From Hypericum androsaemum (Eukaryota; Streptophyta; Magnoliopsida; Malpighiales; Hypericaceae), in NCBI GenBank assembly GCA_963995505.1, contig OZ023185.1:20161691-20225690 (forward strand): a stretch of DNA of 64,000 nucleotides, read 5' to 3'. Below, piece by piece: positions 1-11,465 of this stretch. The translations under genes were made by a program, and so were the position numbers. Below the pieces are notes generated by a model. It saw nothing but the letters and a program-made list of their open reading frames with translations, had not been told where the DNA came from and searched no databases. Within the stretch, counting starts at the first letter, position 1. Every line of letters starts with the position of its first letter.

Positions 1-1
1 C

Positions 2-442
2 ACTAAAGACTCCAAATCCACTAGTGATTATGTGTTCACCATAGGTGGAGGAGCTGTGTCCTGGAAATCCTCTAAACAAACGTGCATAGCTCGATCCACC
101 ATGGAGTCAGAGTTTATAGCACTAGACAAAGCTGGGGAAGAAGCTGAATGGCTCAGAAACTTCCTAGAGGATATTCTGTGTTGGAACAAGCCTGTGCCCC
201 CTGTATTGATACATTGTGATAGCATGTCTGCAATCGGGAGAGCACAAAGTACTATGTACAACGGAAAGTCTCGACACATCCGTAGGAGACATAACACCGT
301 TAGACAATTGATCTCAAGTGGAGTAATAACCATTGATTATATGAAGTTCAAGGACAACATAGCTGATCCTTTGACGAAAGGAATCAACAGAGATCAGAAG
401 TATAACGCAGTAAGGAGAATGGTGTTAAAATCCACACATTAA
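2..442 (+). CDS. copia polyprotein, C-terminal RNase H fragment (partial at window edge)
   Basis: The frame is open from base 2 to the TAA at 440-442. It reads as the end of a Ty1/copia polyprotein: a [13 protein letters not shown] stretch, then STMESEF with the RNase H acidic Glu, [11 protein letters not shown] with the catalytic Asp and substrate loop, the basic [10 protein letters not shown] segment, and the terminal ADPLTKG signature just before the stop. These are the usual closing motifs of copia RNase H, which degrades the RNA strand during cDNA synthesis. No internal stop is visible in this piece, so the end of the gene at least is not obviously decayed. The rest of the polyprotein is outside the window. 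Confidence 0.88.
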   Translation, partial: TKDSKSTSDYVFTIGGGAVSWKSSKQTCIARSTMESEFIALDKAGEEAEWLRNFLEDILCWNKPVPPVLIHCDSMSAIGRAQSTMYNGKSRHIRRRHNTVRQLISSGVITIDYMKFKDNIADPLTKGINRDQKYNAVRRMVLKSTH

Positions 443-978
443 AGAATGTTCATAGCGGTAACTCAACCATGATGAGTGGAGATCCCACAAACTTGGTTCA
501 ATGAGACAACTAAGTTATGGATGGTTCAGATGATTACTTGAAACCCATCCCATTCTCAGAAGCTGCCCAAGTACAAACCTGCAGAGGTGTGGTAAGGTTA
601 AGCGTCTACACTTTTAATAATTTCTATACAAGATAAGGTGGAGTATGGCAGGATACTCCTGATAGGAGATCATCTATATAAGTGTGAAGTGAGGCCACTT
701 CAAATGGAAAAATACTTATGAATCCAAGAGATGGTCCATGGCCGAAACAGACAAAATGTGAGAACCAAAGGATATTAGAGATATCATTGTGTAAATGTTA
801 TTGTCTTGGTTTACATAAAAAAGTTGACCAGTTCAAGACATCGCATTCACTGAGCATCCGATAACATTTTACGAGGGAAGGTTCAAAGCTGTAAGCTACC
901 TTTCTCGATGCAATGATATTTCGACAGAACTTTTCTTAAAAGTGTCAGCATGCATTAATCATCATTCATGTGGGGGAT

Positions 979-1906
979 TGTTGACAAAAATTGAATGAAA
1001 GTTCAATGCAAAGCCCAAAGTGGAAGGCCAAAGTGAAAAGCCCAAAGTGGAAGGCCAAAGTGAAAAGCCCAAAGTGGAAATGGAAAGTGCATTACCACAT
1101 TGGAAACAACAAGAAAGATTTTCTTATTTATAAGGAGTTTTTCTTTATTGACTAGGAAATGAGTTGACCACCTGGAAAGCCATCTCGGACCGTTGCGATG
1201 ATGGTGTATATCACCATCCGAGCACGAGCACGTGCACGTGCACGCGCACGTGCGTATATGCATAGCGCATTAGACGCAGGTCGCAATGGACGCTTTGTGG
1301 CGCACTTGGTACTTCGCACGTGCGCATCGTCGTGAGGAGCCTTTAATTTTGGCAAATTCTGGACGGGTCCAAAAATATCCCAAAAACTTCCAGACGGCAG
1401 AAGGAGTGCGAGCGAAGGCTTGTCCATCCGAACGGTCACGAAGAAGTGCAGAAAGGTGCCTGTACTCAGATGCCCACCGAAGGGATCCAGAATGCCCACA
1501 GAAAAGGCACGATTTGGTTGGCAAAGGGGCCTGAATGAGCAGCCTGACTACCATCTGAACAGACGCAATTCTTCGGGCTGCCTCCCTGCCTCCCATTCAG
1601 TAACTTATAAATATGCCTGTCTCCCTCATTTGCAATTCACCCCACAACTCATTGCACACGCATTCGTTAGCAATAGTTGTTCTTCTCTCCCTCTCTCAAG
1701 AAAGTTCCGAATATCGGACGATTCACCTGAAGCTTCGAGGGTCGTTGTGCTACGAACTCAAAGTCTGAAAGTCGTTGTATCTTGGGGATGATTGCCGCAG
1801 CCCGTAAGTACTGAATACGGGGCAATCTCGTCTTACGAAAAAAGAGTCCAACTCTTGCCTCGACTATACCAGATCCTAATCAAGTACACCACCTCCGACA
1901 TCAACA
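979..1906 (+). repeat. 3' LTR of copia A
   Basis: About 928 bp, bounded by TG and CA and preceded by a purine tract. It carries a 27-bp direct repeat near its start (1013-1080, two full units plus a partial), a 37-bp alternating purine-pyrimidine stretch with three CACGTG boxes (1228-1264) and a TATA box (TATAAATA, 1606-1613) that probably marks the U3/R boundary. The partner LTR is outside the window, so age cannot be judged. Confidence 0.75.
1606..1613 (+). promoter_or_regulatory. TATA box in LTR A
   Basis: TATAAATA lies about 630 bp into the LTR, followed by a pyrimidine-rich stretch, as expected for the core promoter of a plant copia LTR. The three G-box hexamers lie about 350-380 bp upstream of it. 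Confidence 0.55.
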
Positions 1907-2113
1907 GAAACCTATCTAGGTCAAATCAGGAATCCAAAATAAGAGTCCGAGCAAAACATGAAAAAAAGTCTGTGTAGAACCTCGCGGCCGCCAACCAGTT
2001 GGAGTCCGCCAACCCACATTTACTACCAACCAATTGGCTGACTCTAATGAGTTAGCTTGCTCAAGCCAGCACCGAAAAATCTTGCTTCTTGCTTTTCTCG
2101 ACATATCTCAACA
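1907..2113 (-). repeat. 3' LTR of B1, truncated by element A
   Basis: Matches the LTR at 62443-62793 from the point GAAACCTATCTAGG onward (1907 here, 62631 there) to the terminal CAACA. About 190 bp that should precede it are missing and are replaced by the LTR end of copia A, which is what an insertion of A into this LTR would produce. The missing part is predicted to lie left of the window. Confidence 0.75.
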
Positions 2114-2841
2114 GTCTCCACCTTGGTGAGAAAACATCTCGTGGAAGAACCATGAAATTCTACCCAAAATTCAACAAACTCCACCTTGACAAAACACCGC
2201 CCATTGGAGAACCATGAGATCTTGTAAAACCAAACTGACTTTACCGACTCCACCTCGAACCATAGATACACACATACATCAATAAGACCATCTCAACTTT
2301 CTCACCACCTTTTTTGTTCAATCACTTGGAGATAGCCTCCAAACTCGAGCAACTCTCGCGCTGACTTGGTATATACCCTCCAACCTCCATTGAACCCCAA
2401 CTTACAAGTTCACCTGCCAAAGCAAACTTGTGACCAATAAACACGTCCTCTATTTTTCGATCACCCCCATGCTCCGCAACCTCGAACTGCTTCTCCGTTG
2501 GACCTTTTTGCCTTGAACCAATGCTACAAACTATAGCATACAATGGACAACCTTTTTTCACCAAGTAGAACCCTCGACATGTCACAAACTCTACCATTTG
2601 GCCTTGAGTGAGATACCCAACTCGCCCGTGGTGTCACCAATGGCTTCAGATTCCCAATGACAAACCTACCCAACACCTTTGACTTGTACGTCCCTTTAGA
2701 CAATCATAGCAAGGCCTTGCTAACCTTGTCTCTGCGATTCCCAACTGCACTCAAATTATTCATGTCAAGCTCCATCATACATGAGCTTTTTCCCTCTCCA
2801 TCGGAACCTAAAGACGTGACTCCACCTACAATAGTGCGCCA

Positions 2842-2859
2842 CCCCCCCCCCCCCCCCCC
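2842..2859. repeat. 18-bp poly-C tract
   Basis: A pure C run inside B1. In the sister copy (about 63608-63614) the same site has only a short C run, so this tract expanded in B1 and replaced neighbouring sequence. Its exact length is likely to be unreliable in any assembly. Confidence 0.8.
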
Positions 2860-3145
2860 ACAACATCCTTCTCCACCTTAATTAGCCCGCCTACAACCTT
2901 ATACATGTACCCACTATAATCCAAGGCTCCTAATGAGATCAAATTACTCTCCAACTTTGGAACATGTCGAACCTTTCACAATTTTCTCTCAGCACCGCCC
3001 AAGACCTTGATTAGGATATCACCTATGCTAGTGATCCTACAAGTAGAACTATCACCCATAGTCACCATAGCTGAATCAACGAACTGGTAGATGTCAAACC
3101 ATCCTCTCTTGGGCGTAATGTGAAAGGAGTAGTGCTATCCAAAAT

Positions 3146-3973
3146 CTAAGAATCAGAATGCTTTGGACCTGATAAAATAGAAAGATAGTCACCATCCGAC
3201 CCGTCCGAGTATGAGGCCATATTCATGGATATCGATCCTCTTTCATGGTCCCCAGTTCTTCCTGGACAATCCTTCTTCATGTGCTCTTTTTCTCCGCACT
3301 TGAAGCAATTTTCTTTGAACTTCCTTGACCCCAAATTGGATCCTCTTCTATCTTTTTCTTCATGACGACCATGGCTACCCCTCACAACCAGCCCTTTCAT
3401 TCGTTCATCTCTAATTTTTATCCTTTGATAAAACCATAGCAGAGCACTTATGATATCCTCCAACACCAGGGACTCCTTCCCCCAAGTTAGAGTTGTAATC
3501 AAATTCTCGAAGAAACTCTGTAAGAAATTCAGTAGCAATAATGCCTTATTTTCATCCCCAAATTTAACATCGACCGGTATCAAATCACTAACTAGTTGAT
3601 TGAAACTATTGATGTGTTTGCTCAAATTGGAGTCCTTCATCATCTTAAGCCCATACAACTTTTGCTTAAGATAAAGCTTGTTCGATAAAGACTTAGACAT
3701 ATATCTTGTCTCCAGTTTCTTCCAAAACTAAGCTGGTGACTTCTGATCCATGATATGATAGATCACATCATCCGCCAAGCACAATTGAATCATCGCCACC
3801 ACCTTGGCCTCCATCTCCTTCCATTCTTGGTCCTCCATCTTCTCAGGCTTCTTCTCTGAGAGTGCGCTCGCCATCCCATGTTGCACAAGTAGGTCCTTGA
3901 CGCGCCTTTGCCATAACCCAAAATTCGATGAGCCATCGAACTTCACCAAGTCAAACTTCGCGTCACCTGCCAT
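3146..3973 (-). pseudogene. copia gag polyprotein of B1, one in-frame stop
   Basis: Translation from the ATG at 3973 gives a copia capsid-type protein: an FDGSSNFGLWQRRVKDLL start, a UBN2/gag region with MSKSLSNKLYLKQKLYGLKM, and a CCHC zinc knuckle CFKCGEKEHMKKDCPG near residue 225. The frame is interrupted by TAG at 3728-3730, after which the same frame resumes. It stops at 3146-3148 just before the protease motif region, where LDS is still readable but a 1-nt loss relative to the copy at 63900-63940 shifts the frame. It is the only major protein the element could have supplied, and it is now broken. Confidence 0.82.
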
Positions 3974-3983
3974 CCCTTGACCT

Positions 3984-3998
3984 TAGCTCTGATATCCG
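3984..3998 (-). other. Primer-binding site of B1 (tRNA-iMet type)
   Basis: Just inside the 5' LTR, the - strand reads CGGATATCAGAGCTA, a slightly mutated match to the TGGTATCAGAGC sequence that pairs with initiator methionine tRNA in most plant copia elements. This fixes the orientation of the element and the inner end of its LTR. Confidence 0.7.
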
Positions 3999-3999
3999 T

Positions 4000-4374
4000 T
4001 GTTAGGAATTACGTCCGCAAGAGAACAATAGTGAGCAAAGAGCATGAACGCAGGAGTTACATGGTTCGGCCTAATGCCTACGTCAATGTGGAGAAATGAT
4101 AACTTTTTTTGATGAGTAGCCACAAAGCCATACATAACCTAGGGTAACATGTCTTTATATAATAGACAACCCCTTTTATACCAAAAAATCTTTCTAGGCC
4201 GAATCAGGAGTTCAAAACAAGAATTCGAGTAAAACAGAAAAAATGGTATGCGTAAGACCTGGCGGCCGCCAACTAGTTGGAGTCCACCAACCCAATTGGC
4301 TGACTCCAATAAGTTAGCTTGCTCTAGCGAGCACTGACAAATCTTTCTTCTTACTTTTTTGACATATCCCAACA
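4000..4374 (-). repeat. 5' LTR of B1
   Basis: 375 bp, running TGTTAGG to CCCAACA on the + strand (so TGTTGGG to CCTAACA in the element's own direction). It aligns by eye throughout with 62443-62793: the same opening, a TTATATAATAGAC segment, TCTAGG-CGAAT, and the same closing CTTTTTT-CGACA-TCCCAACA. Base 4375 onward (CACGC) would be the target duplication, but its partner is not in the window. Confidence 0.82.
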
Positions 4375-7030
4375 CACGCATCAGTTGAAATAGAGTCGAC
4401 TTAAGATTAGAATGGCAATGAAATCTAGCCCCACACACATTTTATACATATATCCAGACATGGAATTAATAGATCTAGATATTGTGATCGTTGAATATAT
4501 ATAAATCTGGATCTTGAAACATATTTATAAAAATATTTGGATCTGGATCTAGATTCAAATTTGAATCCATATTCATATTTTACAACATTATATATATATA
4601 TATATATATAAGCCAGATCAATTTAACTTAAAATGTAAACGTAACAAAAGCCTTATAAATATGTTTTCCCTTCCTTGATTTGTGATTGTTTTATTCATGT
4701 TTTCGATAATTTTATGGATTTAATATTATAAAATACTTTCTATGGATGTAAGCCTTATATTATTCCTAAATTTTTTTTTGTCAAGTTTGATTTGTTATTT
4801 TTTATTATATTGATTATTTTAGACGATGGATCCAAACTAGATTATCTAAAATACTTTCTCTGATTTCTATAGATCCAAACCTGGATCCAAAAACTATGAT
4901 AGGAAAGATCTGATCTAAATATGGATCTACCTTTAAACAAGTGAATGTACGATCCAAATTCGATGTGGCTCATTGTCATCTGTAACTTAGGAACTTAATC
5001 AGTGTCGGAAAAATGGAGCAAAAATAATGAGTAAAATGATGATTTAAAAGGAAATTAAATGGATATAAATGATTAGAGGAATTGATGTGAGATGTTAAAA
5101 AATTGTAACAATTTATTTTAATGGATACTAATGTTATTTTGTCGTTTGAGTACTAATGTTATCCTTCATTTGGGAAGTAACCAAGTAGTGAGATACTGAG
5201 ACTATTTTGCTCTTCTATTTTTCCGACTCTGAGTCACTCCTCATTTGTCTTTGTTGGTTATAGGTTACTTAAAAAAAATTAGAAGGGTTTGTTTAGTACT
5301 GTGGAACTATCACGATCAGTGGAATTAGTTTTTAAACAAAGTGTGGCTCTGCAACTCAAATCAATTTCTGTCAATTTTCACCAAATTATCCAACAATTAT
5401 TATGGATTAACTGACATTATTATCATAAATCCAATTGGTTGATATATACGAGCTATAAAAATTAGTTGACATTAATTAGACATAAATAAAACCTACAGAT
5501 GCAAAATGATCGATTTAATTGAGAATTGTTGATGTCGACGATAAAAAATAATGTGATACCTTTTTTGCTTAGGAAATTGTTAAGTTGCTATGGTGATAAA
5601 CGTTGTCGCCTCTACATTTTGAGCTTTGGTTCCCCTTTCACCCTCTTTTTGGGACTTGCCAAATACAATTTCTCCTACTAGCTAGAATATTAGAGGTGCA
5701 ATAAATCCACTTGCCTCTGTAAGTTTTGAACTCAATCATGTCCAAGTGAAACCACTAGCTAATAATTATTGTTTGGTCACGAGAATGCTACTATTTCTAG
5801 TGCTCGCATAGGAATATTCAAAATGCTCATCATAATTAATTTGATAAGTATTTAGATTAATGGACGAATAAATTATTCTAAATTAATCAAAAATTCTCGA
5901 GTTTAAATCATTGAAAATAGTTTTATCTGCCAATTCAGCTCAATTTAAACATGTTAATTGGTTGGTGACCTTCAGAATCTGTTGTCAAAATTTCAAACTA
6001 AAGATTTTTGTAATATTTGAGTGCAAGACTATGATAATAAATTATACTGTTCCCCATTATCCCACAATCCTCCCACCCAGAAAATTTAAGAAGAAGCGAA
6101 ATCAGAAACCAAAATTTCCCAATCCACTGGGTGGGGGTGGGTCCTACTCGGAGCATCACTATTAAATGAACTATTTAATCCGCAAACTAATTCAATAATT
6201 AAGATGTCATGATACAATCTCAAGCGATCTGTACATAATAAACGCTAATCTCAACTGAATAACAAAGAATCGGAGAACACATTACAATATTGGAAATATA
6301 TAGGAAGTTTGGTGGAAGAGAATCTCATATACATCTCTTCTGCTTGTTAATTTAAAATTTTATATTCGATTCGGCAAAAAATATAAAATAAGTTCGACCC
6401 CAAATTATGAATATGTTTTTTGATAAGTAAATTTTTATTACTCATCAAAAGACACCAAAAGATAATTACAAGGTAATAAAAATAACTGTACATTGAGTAT
6501 AATACTTAAGAAACTAGATAATCGCATATCAAAGTAATACTATCTATATACATTGCCAAAAATATTATCACCAAAAATATCACCTAATTACACTTAGCTA
6601 TCTCTAATTCCCACCAAATGTGTTTCACCTTAGTCATGGAGATTAATAAATTTTTGGTTGACCATTTTCCCTCTACGCATCCTTAATTACTTGGAGAATC
6701 TTTGAAACATCTTTCTCCCAATTAATATCCATACTTACCTCTAAACTCTATGCCTCAATCGCAAATTCTTCTTTTCCGACACTCATCTCAACTTTCGCTC
6801 TTCAATTCCAGCTATTATTGACGCGAGGGGCATATCCACGGTTGGCCTATTCCTAGCTTTTATCCAAATTACGAACATGTACTATATAAGAAAACTACCG
6901 ATCAGGCCCAGTCCACGTTGACTAACACACAACAACCATTTGACGTTGAGACCTATTAATTAATATTTTGTTAATAAAAGTAAATTGAACCTAACGGCGT
7001 CACTCTCCGTTACATATGTAGAGCTCCACG
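4375..7030. other. AT-rich intergenic DNA, no gene seen
   Basis: About 2.6 kb without a supportable gene. It contains a (TA)n microsatellite at 4589-4610 and an imperfect hairpin around 6417-6450 (TTTTGATAAGTAA against TTACTCATCAAAA). The rest is AT-rich sequence with only short, compositionally random open frames. It ends at the promoter of the Sec14-like gene. Confidence 0.6.
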
Positions 7031-7040
7031 TATAAAAGGG
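7031..7040 (+). promoter_or_regulatory. TATA box of the Sec14-like gene
   Basis: TATAAAAGGG stands 265 bp before the chosen ATG. The intervening leader is pyrimidine-rich (CTTCTTCCTCCTCC around 7150) and ends with a short TA run (7244-7259), a common plant 5' UTR composition. Confidence 0.6.
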
Positions 7041-7304
7041 GTCTAATAACAGACTCCCTCTCATACTCGGAATTCAAACTTTTTGCTATTTCCAATCTCA
7101 AAACCAGCACCAGACCACCTTTTGCCTACCAAATTAACTCTCTTCTCTTCTTCCTCCTCCTCCTTTGCTTTCTTCCCTTTATAAACTCCCTTTCTAGTTC
7201 TACTCCAACGGCAAGTCTTCAAAACCGAACAAGAACCTTGGTGTATATATATATATATAGCCGTTTGTATCTTCTTCGTTCGAGTTGAAATAAGTTTTCT
7301 CGAG

Positions 7305-10300
7305 ATGGGAAAGAAACTAGAACAAGCACAAGAACACCAAACAGAGCTCAAGGATCACAAAGGCCTAGAGAGGGTCGAAGCTGTTCTCCAGCTTCTAAGG
7401 AAGCAAGCCCCTCTTACCTTGAAACAGGTACTTAGGCTTCGTTTTGTTGATTATTTGAAATATATTTTTACTTATAAAAAAAATTATTGTGATATATTCA
7501 CGTATAGATATACAGAAAAATGTAATAAGGAGTAGTTTTTTTGGTTCTTTGGAATGTTATGATTGATTAGTATACGATTTTTTTGCAGGAGAAGTTTTGC
7601 AACAATGGATGTGTGGGAAGGTTCCTAAGAGCTAAAGGGGAGAACGTGAAGAAAGCTGCTAGGCACTTGAGGGCTTGCCTTTCTTGGAGAGAGACTATTG
7701 GAGCCGGTTAGTTTTCGGTGGATTAATCTGTTCAACGAATATTTGAATATCGACCGACACTTGATATCTAACCAACAAATTAAGCTTCTTTCTCTAACCT
7801 CCTTAACTTTCCTCTTCGAAAAGCTAAAACCACCAACAAACAAAAAAAAACTTGGCGTAGGTGAATTTACCTCTAAAAAAAAACCACCAACAAACTAGCA
7901 TTTACTTAATTCGTCTGCTGTTGTGCTTTTTTTTTCAGTACCTTTTTTCGTTTTGGGTTTTTGTAAGTATATTATCTTCTTTTTGGGTTTTTGTTACCTT
8001 ATGGAATCTCCACTTTATTTTTTTTAAACCGCTAGTTTGGGCGTGAAAGTGAACTGTTTGGTAATCATTGTGGCCACTTATTCAAAATAAAGAACTCAGT
8101 CCACCACCTTTATGATTTTATATTTGGATTTATTGTAATATTTTTATTTAAATTGTCTTGAACAGATAATGTAATGGCGGATGAGTTCTCAGCTGAGCTC
8201 GCTGAAGGTGTCGCCTATGTTGCTGGTCACGATGAAGAATCCAGACCTGTTCTTGTGCGTACTTTATAACTTAATTAATTTGTTTTTTCTCTATTGTAAT
8301 TAGTAGGAGAAGTATTAATTTTTTAACTGTGTTATGTCTCCCTTGCAGATTTTTCGGATTAAGCAAGACTACCAGAAGTTTCACTCCCAGAGAATGTGAG
8401 TAACCCTTTACCCGTAGTCATTTTAACTTATTTAACTTTTAATCTCTATTAAACACTCTCGGATTATCTGTCGTGTTGGGTTCTGTCTACAGGTTTACTC
8501 GGTTGCTTGTTTTTACCCTTGAAGTGGCAATAAGCACAATGCCCAAAAATGTGGACCAGTTTGTACTCCTCTTTGATGCAAGTAAGTCCCTCTCTCAAAT
8601 CATTCACTAAGTTTGTGTAATAATCAAGGGTAGAATTGCATAAATAGAACATACATTAAATGGATATTACTTTCGAAGCGTCATTTTCAAGTTGTGCATT
8701 TTTTTTACATTGCACGCTAAAAAAGCCAAAAGAAAAGCCTTCACCACCCAGAATTAAATGAGGCAGGAGTGTCGGGAAACCGGCAGGAGGATCCTCAGGC
8801 AATGTCCGGAGTTACCCTTCGGTGTTAAAGTTGTCACATTGATTGCTACATTATTGGCCAGTCCTGTGACAAGGGCAATTTTGGGAATTGGGCCATAATG
8901 TCACAAATTTAAAACACAAGTTCCCTTTTTTCTTTCCTTCCTCCTGGAATTGGTCAACCTCATCAATCTCCCGTAGAGACCTAGGCCTAACAAATATTTT
9001 TGGGTTTTCGCCCCCGGAAAGCAACCAGGATTCTACTTTTTTGGTGACCCTTAAAATAACACATTCAGATAATAAATGTAATTCCCTGGCCGTGTCAGTA
9101 TTTTTGATAATTACTAACACGAAATTGGTAAAAATTGTTGTGGGTTTTTACTTTAGAGGCTTAATCAATCATTAATTTTTGAACATTAGAACGACTAATT
9201 TATGTTTTATTGTTTGAATGCAGGCTTTTTCAGGTCGGCGTCGTCTTTCATAAATTTATTCTTGGCAACGCTGAAAATTGTGGCCGACTATTACCCCGGC
9301 AGACTTTACAAGGCTTTTGTGATCGACCCACCTTCTCTTTTCGCTTATCTATGGAAGGTATTTATTTAATTTTTCAATTATCTTCTGTAACGATAATTAA
9401 ACTTCAAGTTCTGATTAAATAAATATACAATTGTTGTTACACGAAAATAGTCTTTACGTACTCAATAACATGTTGAGTACTGTTTGAAAGTGATAGATGT
9501 GGCAGTGGTCGTTACTATTTTGACCACCTTTTTAAACCACTTTTGTTGTTGGCTCACGTTTGGGTCACTAAGATGACATATTAGTCAAAATTGTAGCTGT
9601 TTCTAGTCCAACATTAGTTCACTCGTTGAACATTGCAACCAGTGTGGGACCTTTTCAGTTTAAACCCGTCGTGTTTATCTGTCGTGATTATCATAAAATT
9701 ATTCAAAATTATATTTAAAATTTTATTTGTGTCGGTATCTCGTGGCTACCATAAAATTACTCGAAAACATGTTGCAGGGTGTCCGTCCATTTGTGGAGCT
9801 ATCGACGGTGACGATGGTGGTGGCTTCGCTAGACTACGAAGACTCGTTGGACTTCAACGACTTCGCATCCTACCCGCGAGCCTCGTCCCTCCGATTCGAC
9901 CCGAATTCAACGGCCAAGATCGGCGCGTGCTCCTCCTCGCGGTTCTCTTTCCAGGTGTCCACCCACTTTGACTCCCTCAAGCCCTGGTACTTGACCCTGG
10001 CCGACACGTCATCCTCCAAGGTGGGCCCCACGGCCGCCAACTCCCCGCGCGGCCCGGCGCTAATCTCGCCGCTCAACGCCCGGTCCCTCTCCTTCGCGTC
10101 GCCGGCCGCCAGGACGCCACGTGGCTTCAGCGGGCCCCACAGGAAGGGAATGTTCCCGTCGACCCCGCTACCCCAGCGGGTCACGGCCCGGGAGCCCGTC
10201 AAGGGGGGCCCGCCGAGGACCCCGAGGCCGTCGTTCCTCCAGTCGCCGGCGATGTTCTTCAGGAGGGACTGCCACGGCAGCAGGGCGGAGAAGTCGCGGG

Positions 10301-10449
10301 AGGCGTTCGTTCCTTTCCTGAAGTTCTACCGGCGGCCGTACGACGAGATGGTGTACCGGTCCAAGATGCGGCCCCCGCTCGGCGGCCTGATCTCCATCGT
10401 CTCCACCCAGCTCAGGCGCCGACACGTGTCTTTGTCCCAGCGGTACTGA
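7305..10449 (+). CDS. Sec14/CRAL-TRIO phosphatidylinositol-transfer-like protein, 423 aa
   Basis: Seven exons: 7305-7427, 7589-7706, 8166-8254, 8349-8395, 8493-8581, 9224-9357, 9778-10449; all introns are GT-AG and phases agree. The protein opens [11 protein letters not shown], has a CRAL-TRIO N-lobe (about residues 20-80, with [18 protein letters not shown] and LSWRETI), then the lipid-binding Sec14 lobe (about 85-225, with [30 protein letters not shown] and GVRPFVELS). The C-terminal 190 residues are Ser/Pro/Arg-rich ([22 protein letters not shown]) and probably disordered. Sec14 proteins move phosphatidylinositol and phosphatidylcholine between membranes. From memory the tail resembles the Arabidopsis protein At3g22410. 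The last exon is markedly GC-rich compared with its AT-rich introns. The reading frame is intact. The exact family member is inferred, so I give no symbol. Confidence 0.92.
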
Positions 10450-11460
10450 AATATTACCAAGATGACCCTAAGAGTAAGAGAGGCTTATATTATGATAGTA
10501 CATAGGGGTATTATTAAATTTGAAGTACAGTGTCAAATGTCAATGGCATATTGACACTATTAATAATTCGATTAATTTGTTACAAGTTCAAATGCGATGC
10601 TGTGTATTTTTGGCTTCAACTGAATCAGTGGCAGGTAACATTATAATGGTAGAATTTTTTTCTCCAAATTTTAACAAAATTGCATATTTAGGGCTCGAAT
10701 TTGATATATTTACTTGATTGTATATAATGCGCGTATTAATTGTGAGCATGCGATGTAATTAATAGTGGGGAAGACAGCGTGCGAGGTGGGACATTAAAAC
10801 CTGTGCAATACAATACAATGTGTCTGATTTTGATCCTCGCGGAGGAACCGACAATTTGGGTAGCGAAGGTGGAAGTCCACGGTCGTTGGGGATGGAAGCT
10901 TTGGAAAATGGTAACGTGGTGGAAACGGAGAACATTGCATCGGTACTCTTTTATGTTGGTGGTCATGTAACGAAGGAGATAGCTAGGAAACTTCTATTTC
11001 AATTCAGGATATGTGTTTCTCTTCTTTTTGCATCGGTACTCTTTTATTTTGGTTGAAACTACGAAATCAACAATTATTAGGTCGACTAATCCATATTTGA
11101 ATAGCGTATGATTTTTTGAATGATGATAAATATCTCTCAATAAGCATTTAACATTGCTTTTTTTTGAAAGATAAATTTTTTACACCATAATTATATTTGT
11201 GAGAGTTTGAACCCTTAACCTCCTTGAAATTGAACACATCTTGTATCGTTAGGCTGAATGCCATTTGGCAAGTATTTAACATTGTTGCGTGTCAATAACT
11301 CAAATTTAAAATCTCTTGGTTAAGTAAGAATAATTACATGCCCAATTGATTAGTATGTACGGAAAATCTAGCTATGTTATAAACTTCATATTCCACCCAA
11401 ATCCTTAAAGCGATGGGTAAGTTGATTTTTTACGCTTATAAACAATGTGAAATTCTCAAT
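10450..11460. other. Intergenic stretch downstream of the Sec14-like gene
   Basis: No gene supported. A 24-bp direct repeat, GCATCGGTACTCTTTTAT followed by TTGGT, occurs at about 10937-10960 and 11030-11053. Short open frames at 10779-11056 have no recognisable protein features. Confidence 0.5.
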
Positions 11461-11465
11461 ATGGG

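Larger units (their letters stand above)
1..1906 (+). mobile_element. Ty1/copia retrotransposon A, 3' end only
   Basis: The element enters from the left window edge. Visible parts in order are the C-terminal RNase H segment of the polyprotein (2-442), about 530 bp without a coding frame (443-969), a polypurine tract (about 970-978, GTGGGGGAT) and a 3' LTR (979-1906) that starts TGTTGACA and ends TCAACA. The 5' LTR, gag, integrase and RT lie outside the window. Its right end abuts, without any spacer, the middle of another LTR in the opposite orientation (element B1), so it looks nested in that LTR. The target-site duplication cannot be checked here. Confidence 0.85.
1907..4374 (-). mobile_element. 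Non-autonomous copia element B1 (gag but no RT or integrase core)
   Basis: Read on the - strand the order is: 5' LTR (4374 to 4000), primer-binding site (about 3998-3984), gag (3973 to 3146), remnants of protease and GAG-pre-integrase (about 3140-2650), about 500 bp without recognisable coding, a purine tract (AAGGTGGAGACT, about 2126-2114) and a truncated 3' LTR (2113 to 1907). The internal region is only about 1.9 kb; integrase core, reverse transcriptase and RNase H are absent. A second copy at 62443-64000 has the same order and the same missing section, so this is probably an amplified deletion derivative and not a one-off loss. Both gag and protease frames are broken here. Confidence 0.8.

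Noticed and set aside
9870..10425. Long open frames on the - strand and in frame 2 of 9870-10425
   Set aside because: They are shadows of the GC-rich last exon of the Sec14-like gene.
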